DNA of 5,225 nt from Odoribacter sp. UBA944 (lineage in GTDB: Bacteria > Bacteroidota > Bacteroidia > Bacteroidales > Marinifilaceae), in assembly GCA_002293375.1 (NCBI GenBank), contig DBDA01000037.1, positions 15,864 to 21,088 on the forward strand, written 5' to 3'. Shown here piece after piece: positions 1 through 4,474 of the stretch; the stretch's first letter is position 1, and every line of letters begins with the position of its first letter. The translations under genes and the position numbers were made by a program. The notes beneath the pieces are model-generated. The model was not told where the DNA came from. It saw only the letters and a list, made by a program, of their open reading frames with translations, and ran no database searches.

Positions 1-57
1 GTGGTTGGCGCAGGTCGTTTTCGGACAGGCGCACTCTCTTGTATTTTCGCAAGCCAT
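1..57 (-). CDS. Small cysteine-rich protein, N-terminal fragment (runs off left edge)
   Basis: The minus strand has an ATG at 57-55 and stays open for 19 codons to the window edge, reading MACENTRECACPKTTCANH. Four of 19 residues are cysteine (C3, C9, C11, C16), and the CPKTTCANH stretch resembles the start of small Cys-rich, probably metal-binding, proteins seen in Bacteroidales and clostridia. The family assignment is from memory and is not certain. The start lies one base after the methyltransferase stop (TAA, G, ATG), which is strong evidence of translation by coupling within the arsenic operon. A thiol-rich peptide next to ArsM could bind As(III) or a metal, but that is inference. The C-terminal part and full length cannot be seen. 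Confidence 0.62.
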   Translation of the reverse strand, partial: MACENTRECACPKTTCANH

Positions 58-58
58 C

Positions 59-1099
59 TTATTTCGGGCGGTTTCCGGTTACGGTGATTGAGTAAATGCC
101 GACGTTTCCGGCTTTGTATTTGGCGATGGTGGCGGGGTCGAGGTGTTCGGCCAGCACCTCATCGGGGATCAGAACGGTCTTCGTGCGCTCGACTTTGATG
201 TCGGCAAAACCGGCCTTCTCAATCTCGCCGAGGTAGTCCTCACGTTGGATGGCACTTGCGATGCAACCCGCATACATTGCGGCATTGTCGGTAAATTCTT
301 TCGGGAAATGACCATTCAGCACAACGTCAGAGATGCAGAAATGGCCGCCGGGCTTTAACACACGGTAAATCTCTTTGAAAATCCTGTCTTTGCGAGGCAA
401 CAAGTTCAGCACACAGTTGCTCACCACTACGTCGGTGGTTGCGTCTGGCAAAGGCATCGCCTCGATGTCGCCCCCGATGAACTCAACGTTCGTAAAACCG
501 TTCTTGGCGGCATTAGTGCGTGCTTTTGCGAGCATCTGCGGAGCGAAGTCGATACCGATCACGCGCCCTGTTTCGCCCGTTTCCTCACGGGCGATAAAGC
601 AATCGTTGCCCGCGCCACTGCCCAGATCAATCACGGTGTCGCCTGGTTGGATGCGGGCATACTGTGTGGGCAAGCCGCACCCCACGCCCAGGTCGGCATC
701 GGGTTCATAGCCCTTGAGTTTGCTGTAATCCTCACTCATTATCGTAAACACTTTCTTCGCGGCGGGAGCGGGTGCAAGCGGATTGCAGCAGCATTTTCCC
801 ACACCTTCGACAGCCAATGCGAGGTCGTTGTAGCGTTGTTTGACCATCTCTTTGAGGTCAATTTTGCCAGCCGAGAGCCATCCCTCTATCTCGCTCTCTT
901 TGGGCAGGCGGCCCTGCGAAATGATCCGCCCGTCGATGACAAACGCGGGGGTGCTCCTTACACCGAACTTGAGGATTTCGGTGATCTCTTCCACTTTTGA
1001 GAGTTGGACATCGACGTCCATCCGCTCTACTACTTTTTTAACTGATTCGTATAGGCTTTTGCACTTGGCGCACCCCGTACCCAAAATTTTTATCTTCAT
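59..1099 (-). CDS. arsM: Thioredoxin-like domain fused to arsenite methyltransferase (ArsM)
   Basis: Predicted cytoplasmic enzyme of 346 residues that methylates arsenite with S-adenosylmethionine. Residues 1-77 look like a small thioredoxin-fold domain (thioredoxin_3 type): beta-strand MKIKILGTG, redox pair C10-A-K-C13, and cis-Pro motif STPAF at 49-53. Residues about 83-346 are a complete ArsM. They show a CCC cluster (103-105), GVGCGLP (138-144, C141), SAM-binding motif DLGSGAGND (158-166), acidic GIDF (182-185), SNCVLNL (227-233, C229), KPGG (249-252) and YAGC (276-279, C279). C141, C229 and C279 match the conserved As(III)-binding cysteines of the family. ArsM needs its cysteines re-reduced after each round, so the fused CxxC domain fits as an in-cis reductant; that is inference. 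The start ATG at 1099 is chosen because the 33 in-frame codons upstream overlap the acetyltransferase and resemble no domain. M85 (847) marks roughly where stand-alone ArsM proteins begin. It lies 50 nt after the acetyltransferase stop, in the same operon. Confidence 0.93.
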   Translation of the reverse strand: MKIKILGTGCAKCKSLYESVKKVVERMDVDVQLSKVEEITEILKFGVRSTPAFVIDGRIISQGRLPKESEIEGWLSAGKIDLKEMVKQRYNDLALAVEGVGKCCCNPLAPAPAAKKVFTIMSEDYSKLKGYEPDADLGVGCGLPTQYARIQPGDTVIDLGSGAGNDCFIAREETGETGRVIGIDFAPQMLAKARTNAAKNGFTNVEFIGGDIEAMPLPDATTDVVVSNCVLNLLPRKDRIFKEIYRVLKPGGHFCISDVVLNGHFPKEFTDNAAMYAGCIASAIQREDYLGEIEKAGFADIKVERTKTVLIPDEVLAEHLDPATIAKYKAGNVGIYSITVTGNRPK

Positions 1100-1129
1100 A
1101 TCACGATATAATAAATTCCAACTGCAATG

Positions 1130-1141
1130 AAAAAGGAGGTG
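1130..1141 (-). other. Anti-Shine-Dalgarno-like tract in the arsM leader
   Basis: In the 50-nt gap between the acetyltransferase stop and the arsM start, the minus-strand transcript reads CACCTCCTTTTT. This equals the 16S rRNA 3' tail (anti-SD) over about ten bases. It is the complement of a ribosome-binding site, not one itself, so it does not explain arsM initiation. It could pair with an SD-like purine run elsewhere in the message, or be chance. No promoter of the TAnnTTTG type is visible in the gap. Confidence 0.3.
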
Positions 1142-1149
1142 TTTCGTAG

Positions 1150-1611
1150 TTATCGTTTTTTTGTCATTTTGTAATTCGTCATTTCGATGCCGATGCAAAC
1201 TGTCTGCGGCCCGAGGGTTTCAAATCCTTTGTGTTCAAAGTACGGGCGGGCGGTGATGCTCACATCGGCGGTCAGTTCTTTAAGGCCGTTTTGTCGGGCG
1301 AATGTCTCCACATCGGCGAGCATAGCCGTCCCGATGCCTTGCTTCTGAAGCCCTTTGTGAACGAAGAAAGAGTGCAGGTATCCGTCGGGGCGTAAGGCTG
1401 CGAAACCCGATAGTTGTCCGTCTGTTTCGGCCACAATAAAATGTTGTCCGGCAATGCGCTGTGCCCAAACCTCATCACCGTTACCAAGAGCTACCCATGC
1501 GGCGATCTGTTCGGGTGAATAGTCGCGGCTGTTGATCGCCTCAATAGTCTCGCGGTACAACCGTTTGATGGCCTTAATATCGTCCGTCATGGCTTTTCGG
1601 ATCGTGGTCAT
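1150..1611 (-). CDS. GNAT-family N-acetyltransferase (YafP-like)
   Basis: Predicted 153-residue acetyl-CoA-dependent acetyltransferase covering one full GNAT domain. Visible elements in order: an N-terminal IRKAMTDDIKAIKRLYRET helix region (4-22); FIVAETDGQLSGFAAL (58-73) for strands beta2-beta4; motif A SFFVHKGLQKQGIGTAML (81-98) with the Q-K-Q-G-I-G acetyl-CoA pyrophosphate loop at 89-94; and ADVSITARPYFEHKGF (115-130) with the conserved tyrosine Y124. The layout recalls E. coli YafP-type proteins. The ATG at 1611 overlaps the arsR stop as ATGA, so this start is favoured over the upstream in-frame ATG, which would put 22 residues inside arsR. Acetyltransferases called ArsN occur in some ars operons and modify organoarsenical or amino-acid-like toxins, but I do not see enough to assign that activity. 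The substrate is unknown. Confidence 0.88.
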   Translation of the reverse strand: MTTIRKAMTDDIKAIKRLYRETIEAINSRDYSPEQIAAWVALGNGDEVWAQRIAGQHFIVAETDGQLSGFAALRPDGYLHSFFVHKGLQKQGIGTAMLADVETFARQNGLKELTADVSITARPYFEHKGFETLGPQTVCIGIEMTNYKMTKKR

Positions 1612-1934
1612 CGGCACTCGGTGTTGGTTTCGATGTGGAAAAACAGGTCGTCGAACAGCCGATTTGCCAACGCCCAATTTTCGGGATGGATGCAGTATTT
1701 CACGCTCGGCGGCGTGATAGTTCCCTGTATTAATCCCGCTTCTTTTAACTCTTTGAGGTGTTGCGACAGGGTGCTTTTAGCAACGGGCAGGATTTCCGAC
1801 ATATCGCCGTGGTAGCAACAGGTCTGCCGTGCGAGCATTTGCAGAATGGCAACTCGAACGGGATGCCCCAATGCTTTGGCGAACCGCGCTAATCGTTCCT
1901 GCTCCGGGGTTAATTTGTCTTTTCCTGTATTCAT
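1608..1934 (-). CDS. arsR: ArsR/SmtB-family arsenic-responsive transcriptional repressor
   Basis: A 108-residue winged-helix repressor, the usual family length. Residues 10-35 form the first helices (PEQERLARFAKALGHPVR, then VAILQMLA). C39-C40 in QTCCYHGDMSEIL takes the place of the ELCVCDL metalloid-binding motif. Residues 48-70 (LPVAKSTLSQHLKELKEAG region) are the recognition helix-turn-helix. TITPPSVKYCIHPENW (72-87) is the wing and following strand and contains C81. C39, C40 and C81, and perhaps C107 near the C-terminus, are candidate As(III) ligands; the exact set is inference. The ATG at 1934 sits about 15 nt downstream of the predicted transcription start, giving a very short leader without a Shine-Dalgarno, as is usual in Bacteroidetes. 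It is first in the operon and its stop overlaps the acetyltransferase start. Dyad sites over its own promoter indicate autorepression relieved by arsenite. Confidence 0.93.
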   Translation of the reverse strand: MNTGKDKLTPEQERLARFAKALGHPVRVAILQMLARQTCCYHGDMSEILPVAKSTLSQHLKELKEAGLIQGTITPPSVKYCIHPENWALANRLFDDLFFHIETNTECR

Positions 1935-1941
1935 TTTATCT

Positions 1942-1968
1942 TGTTCGTAGTTTGCAAATATACGAACA
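1942..1968. promoter_or_regulatory. Probable ArsR operator 1 (8-bp interrupted dyad)
   Basis: TGTTCGTA (1942-1949) and TACGAACA (1961-1968) are exact inverted copies separated by 11 bases, whose core TTTGCAAA (1951-1958) is itself palindromic. The site covers the -7 box and the predicted transcription start, so a dimer bound here would block RNA polymerase. Position next to arsR and dyad symmetry support ArsR as the binder. Confidence 0.72.
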
Positions 1969-1985
1969 GTTTCTCGATTCGCAAT
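1955..1985 (-). promoter_or_regulatory. Bacteroidetes-type promoter of the ars operon
   Basis: On the minus strand, TATATTTG (1962-1955) is a perfect match to the Bacteroidetes -7 consensus TAnnTTTG. Nineteen bases upstream lies ATTG (1985-1982), which fits the -33 TTG element at the standard spacing. Transcription should begin near 1948-1950, about 15 nt before the arsR ATG. It is overlaid by the TTCGTA/TACGAA operator half-sites. The match and spacing are seen directly; activity is inferred. Confidence 0.8.
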
Positions 1986-1995
1986 ATTACGAACA
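1978..1995. promoter_or_regulatory. Probable ArsR operator 2 (over the -33 element)
   Basis: TTCGCAATATTACGAA (1978-1993) is a 16-bp near-palindrome with 7 of 8 pairs matching; only C1982/A1989 breaks it. Its right side, TACGAACA (1988-1995), exactly repeats the operator 1 arm at 1961-1968, 27 bp away. It covers the -33 TTG element. The different half-site spacing from operator 1 means it may instead be a single strong half-site. Confidence 0.55.
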
Positions 1996-2060
1996 ATACA
2001 TTTTTCATTTCTTACCGATATTTGTCCTTGATGGGTCTGTAAACATTGCCAAAGCGAAGG

Positions 2061-2181
2061 GGTGTTGATCCGGCGGGAGCGTTGGCGAGAACACCGATCG
2101 TTGCCTTTTCTTCCCGGAGCGATCGGAATCCGCTTACCCCGATAGGGGGCGACCGAAGGAACTGAGGGAGTTTCGGATTCC
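2061..2181. repeat. Cluster of consecutive inverted repeats in a GC-rich patch
   Basis: Three perfect inverted repeats follow one another: GGTGTT (2061-2066)/AACACC (2090-2095); CCGATCG (2094-2100)/CGATCGG (2120-2126); and GGAATCCG (2125-2132)/CGGATTCC (2174-2181). The last encloses a CCCC-GATA-GGGG mini-hairpin (2137-2148). An 8-T run follows at 2219-2226. The neighbouring pairs share a base or two, so the stems would partly compete. It could be a structured RNA, a protein-binding or element-end sequence, or a dispersed intergenic repeat. No known RNA family was recognised. Confidence 0.5.
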
Positions 2182-2318
2182 AGCGAACGGGAAGGAATTA
2201 GGCAGCTGTATCAGAAAGTTTTTTTTGCACATCTTGGAAAGAGATTTCATTTGGTGCAATGTGGCCTTCATTCAGCATACTTTCAAACCAATCCATGGGA
2301 TGGGTTTTACTTTCGGAA

Positions 2319-2352
2319 GGGGGAGGGTGTTTTTTTTGTGGGAGAGATGGGG
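2319..2352 (+). repeat. Four G-runs around an 8-T tract
   Basis: G-runs occur at 2319-2323 (5), 2325-2327 (3), 2340-2342 (3) and 2349-2352 (4), with intervening loops of 1, 12 and 6 bases. The 12-base loop contains eight T (2330-2337). This satisfies a relaxed quadruplex pattern but not a strict one with loops of at most seven. Function is unknown. Confidence 0.35.
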
Positions 2353-2455
2353 AAAATAATCACATGTGCCTTGATAAGGAAAGAATAATGATACTGTTAA
2401 AAGTTCGTGTTTATTATGATTTTTCTGAATCAGATAAAACAAATTATCATTAAAA

Positions 2456-2506
2456 AGCATACTTGGTATTTAAATATGGGCTAAATATTATCGCAAGAAG
2501 TATGCT
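2456..2506. repeat. 9-bp inverted repeat with palindromic AT loop
   Basis: AGCATACTT (2456-2464) and AAGTATGCT (2498-2506) are exact inverted copies 33 bases apart. The loop holds the 10-bp palindrome TATTTAAATA (2467-2476). It lies about 100 bp upstream of the membrane-protein gene. It could be a regulator site or a weak hairpin. No T-run follows it, so it is not an intrinsic terminator. Confidence 0.45.
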
Positions 2507-2554
2507 AAACGCTCTATATAAAGATGATGTGAATGTATGGAAATTTTTGTCATG

Positions 2555-2562
2555 TATTTTTG
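2555..2562 (+). promoter_or_regulatory. Candidate -7 box of the plus-strand operon (distal)
   Basis: This second exact TATTTTTG lies 41 bp upstream of the proximal copy. It has no clear TTG at the expected -33 position. If used, it gives a leader of about 40 nt that contains most of the 13-bp palindrome as a hairpin. In AT-rich DNA such a box may be fortuitous. Confidence 0.35.
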
Positions 2563-2588
2563 TAAAAAATCATTTATTTTTTACAAAA
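2558..2588. repeat. Perfect 13-bp palindrome with 5-nt loop upstream of the membrane-protein gene
   Basis: TTTTGTAAAAAAT (2558-2570) and ATTTTTTACAAAA (2576-2588) are perfect inverted copies around the loop CATTT. The left arm overlaps one TATTTTTG box (2555-2562), and the right arm ends seven bases before the second (2596-2603). It would sit in the spacer of a promoter using the second box, or at the start of the transcript from the first. An operator for an unknown regulator is the simplest reading. Composition (A/T runs) makes such dyads somewhat more likely by chance. Confidence 0.6.
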
Positions 2589-2595
2589 TAAAATC

Positions 2596-2603
2596 TATTT
2601 TTG
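2596..2603 (+). promoter_or_regulatory. Candidate -7 box of the plus-strand operon (proximal)
   Basis: TATTTTTG matches TAnnTTTG exactly. The -33 position holds only TTTA (2573-2576) at a 19-nt spacing. Transcription from here would begin at about 2609-2611, at or on the ATG at 2610, implying a leaderless or nearly leaderless mRNA. Confidence 0.5.
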
Positions 2604-2609
2604 CGCGCA

Positions 2610-4427
2610 ATGGATGTTATAAAACAATATCGTTCACATCTACGCTGTTTTCTTCTGCTGCGTACAAATCCTCCTGCTGCGATTGCCTATGGAGTTGTTG
2701 TACTGATCGTTTTGTTGTTTTCCATACTCCCCCTGCTGATGCATCATGAAGCCATTTTCCGGGGAAATTTAGCTGTTTTTGCTGTATTGTCGGTTGCTGC
2801 GGTTGGTTGGATGACAGGCGTGTGGATCCGGAAACAGTTGCGATTGCGCCTTCCGGATCTGTTCTTGGGCCTGTTTCTCCTTTGGGCAGTTGTTCGTACG
2901 TTCATTTTCCAGTTCCCGGAAGGGAGCAATTTTGTATTCCGGGAAGGCATTGCTTTGGTTTTTGTATATGCTGGGTTGCGCATTTCTCCCCTGCCTTTCC
3001 GCTTACTTTTTCCTGTTTTGGCTGCAGGAGCCTTTTTGGAGGCGGGAATCGCCTGGCTTCAATGTGCGGGCGTCTTTTCTTCCCGCCACTCTGCTTTCCC
3101 GTTTACCGGCAGTTTTGCGAATCCGGGGCCTTTGGCTGGTTTTCTGGCTGTCTTGTTGGTGCTTTTTCTTCCTTCCGGAAAACCGTTGCCGCATTTTGTG
3201 CGTTTCTTGTTGGTTGGTTTCCTGCTTTTTACGGGCGGAATCATTCTTCTCTCCGATTCAAGGGCAGCCTGGGTTGGTGTGATTGCAGGCGGAGTTGTTG
3301 CCTATGCTCCTTCCCTCCGGAAAGCGTTTGGAACCCATTGGGGGAAAGTGGTTCTTTCTTTGGCGGTTGTCTTTCTGATTGGCGGAGCCTTGCTGTTGTA
3401 CCGTTGGAAACAGGAGTCTGCTGACGGCCGGTTGCTGATTTGGAAGAGCACACTTCTGATGTGGAAGGAGGCACCTTTGTGCGGGCACGGTGCCGGTTCG
3501 TTTGCTTCCCATTACATGAACTATCAGGCTGCCTTTTTTGAGAAGCATCCGGATATTCCCGAAAAGCGGTTAGCCGGTAACAATATGTACGCATTCAATG
3601 AATACCTCCGGATCGGTTGCGAACAGGGGGTAACAGGTTTGGCGCTCTTTTTAGCTTTTATTCTGTTGCTGCTCTTACAGAAAACCGGCAAGAAGAACCG
3701 GATGGTACGGGCTGCTCTGGTTACCTGGCTCGTTTTTGCTTTTTTCAGCTATCCGGGTTCCCTGTTCCCGTTGAAATTTCTTTTTATCGGATTGTGCGCC
3801 CTGCTTGCCAATAGGTCTTACCGGCTCTGTGTGGTCCGGAGCGGGTGGCTGATCCGATGCAGCGTATTTTTGGTATTGTTGGTTGCAACCGGTTTTGCAT
3901 ACCGGGATTTTCGGTTGTGCTACCGGGCTGAACAGTTGCTTCGGACTGCCTGGCATACGGGAGATAAACAGGAAGAGCTGCACCAACTCTACCCCCGCTT
4001 GTGCGGATATCCTGAATTTATCTTATACTGCTCCGGTCGGCTTTATGATGGCGAAAGGTATCAGGAAGCCCTGCCCGTACTCCGGCTGGCGAATCGTTTG
4101 CGGCCCTCTCCGGAGGTTCTTTGCTGTCTGGGAGAGTGTTTAGCCCGGAACGGGGAGGAAGAAGCGGCTGAAAGTTGCTTTCTCCGGGCTTCCCGGATGA
4201 CGCCGGCTTACCTCATGCCCCACTACCACCTGTTGGAGTTGTACCGGAACAGTGGAGATACCGTCAAAGCGCAAGCGGAGGCCCGGTTAATCCGGGATTT
4301 CCGTCCGAAGATCGTCAACTCGTATACGCTGGAAGCCAAGCGGATTGCCCGGGAGTTTCTGGAACAGTTTCCGGACAACCGACCAGGCAGCGGGGAACAA
4401 GAAGGAAAGGAGGTGTCTCAAAGATAG
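2610..4427 (+). CDS. O-antigen ligase/polymerase (Wzy_C superfamily) membrane protein with C-terminal TPR-like region
   Basis: Predicted 605-residue inner-membrane protein with about 12-13 transmembrane segments between residues 23 and 430. A large extracytoplasmic loop lies near 265-338, and a soluble tail spans 431-605. Superfamily landmarks are TGSFANPGPLAGFLA (166-180), LSDSRAAWVG (214-223, with the conserved Arg R218), RLLIWKSTLLMW (274-285) followed by GHGAGSF (292-298), and AFNEYLRIGCEQGVTGL (328-344). In many WaaL-type ligases the last motif begins His-Asn; here it is Phe-Asn. The tail reads as two or three TPR-like helical pairs: 471-500, 501-533 and 535-567. Enzymes of this fold transfer or polymerise lipid-linked glycans on the periplasmic face, for example onto LPS core or protein. 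The acceptor here cannot be told. The ATG at 2610 is preferred over an in-frame TTG at 2601 inside the promoter box. Arg codons are mostly CGG, giving frequent CCGG. It is the first gene of an operon with the lipoprotein. Confidence 0.85.
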   Translation: MDVIKQYRSHLRCFLLLRTNPPAAIAYGVVVLIVLLFSILPLLMHHEAIFRGNLAVFAVLSVAAVGWMTGVWIRKQLRLRLPDLFLGLFLLWAVVRTFIFQFPEGSNFVFREGIALVFVYAGLRISPLPFRLLFPVLAAGAFLEAGIAWLQCAGVFSSRHSAFPFTGSFANPGPLAGFLAVLLVLFLPSGKPLPHFVRFLLVGFLLFTGGIILLSDSRAAWVGVIAGGVVAYAPSLRKAFGTHWGKVVLSLAVVFLIGGALLLYRWKQESADGRLLIWKSTLLMWKEAPLCGHGAGSFASHYMNYQAAFFEKHPDIPEKRLAGNNMYAFNEYLRIGCEQGVTGLALFLAFILLLLLQKTGKKNRMVRAALVTWLVFAFFSYPGSLFPLKFLFIGLCALLANRSYRLCVVRSGWLIRCSVFLVLLVATGFAYRDFRLCYRAEQLLRTAWHTGDKQEELHQLYPRLCGYPEFILYCSGRLYDGERYQEALPVLRLANRLRPSPEVLCCLGECLARNGEEEAAESCFLRASRMTPAYLMPHYHLLELYRNSGDTVKAQAEARLIRDFRPKIVNSYTLEAKRIAREFLEQFPDNRPGSGEQEGKEVSQR

Positions 4428-4474
4428 TTTACCCATTTTTAAGAAAATAGTTTATTAAAACAAATTAGAATTGT

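Larger units (their letters stand above)
1996..2554. other. Long intergenic region without a convincing gene
   Basis: This stretch lies between the ars control region and the promoter area of the plus-strand operon. The first part (about 2040-2210) is GC-rich and full of short inverted repeats. From about 2219 it is AT-rich, with 8-T runs at 2219-2226 and 2330-2337. A plus-strand frame is open from 2069 to a TAA at 2357-2359 but has no plausible start. Short frames on both strands (for example 2259-2453 and 2272-2460) have low-complexity, gene-unlike translations. No tRNA, integrase or insertion-sequence ends were recognised. Confidence 0.6.

Noticed and set aside
1100..1198. 33-codon N-terminal extension of the methyltransferase from an ATG at 1198
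   Set aside because: It would overlap the acetyltransferase gene, and its residues fit no domain. M34 at 1099 starts the thioredoxin-like fold exactly.
1612..1677. 22-codon N-terminal extension of the acetyltransferase
   Set aside because: It lies inside arsR in another frame. The ATGA junction start at 1611 matches the family N-terminus.
1829..2068. 79-codon plus-strand frame antisense to arsR and its promoter
   Set aside because: Shadow of arsR and its control region; no recognisable protein features.
1935..2217. arsR frame remains open upstream on the minus strand for about 94 codons
   Set aside because: It crosses the promoter and operators, and the translation is Arg/Ser/Pro-rich without domain character. 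The ATG at 1934 gives a normal-length ArsR.
2272..2460. 62-codon minus-strand frame in the AT-rich spacer
   Set aside because: Poly-Lys/Leu/Phe composition from the T and G runs, no homology pattern, and no promoter or partner gene.
2537..2749. 70-codon plus-strand frame before and within the ligase-like gene
   Set aside because: It overlaps the membrane-protein gene out of frame and runs through the palindrome; the composition is not gene-like.
2807..3424. Long alternate plus-strand frame (205 codons) inside the ligase-like gene
   Set aside because: Cys/Phe/Ser-rich shadow translation. The main frame carries the transmembrane pattern and family motifs.
4406..4415. AAAGGAGGTG, a strong Shine-Dalgarno-like sequence
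   Set aside because: It encodes K-E-V within the end of the ligase-like gene. No start codon follows at a usable distance, and the next gene starts 60 bases later.
4424..4454. Direct repeat ATAGTTTA at 4424-4431 and 4447-4454
   Set aside because: Short AT-rich repeat partly made by a stop codon; no match to a promoter or terminator pattern.
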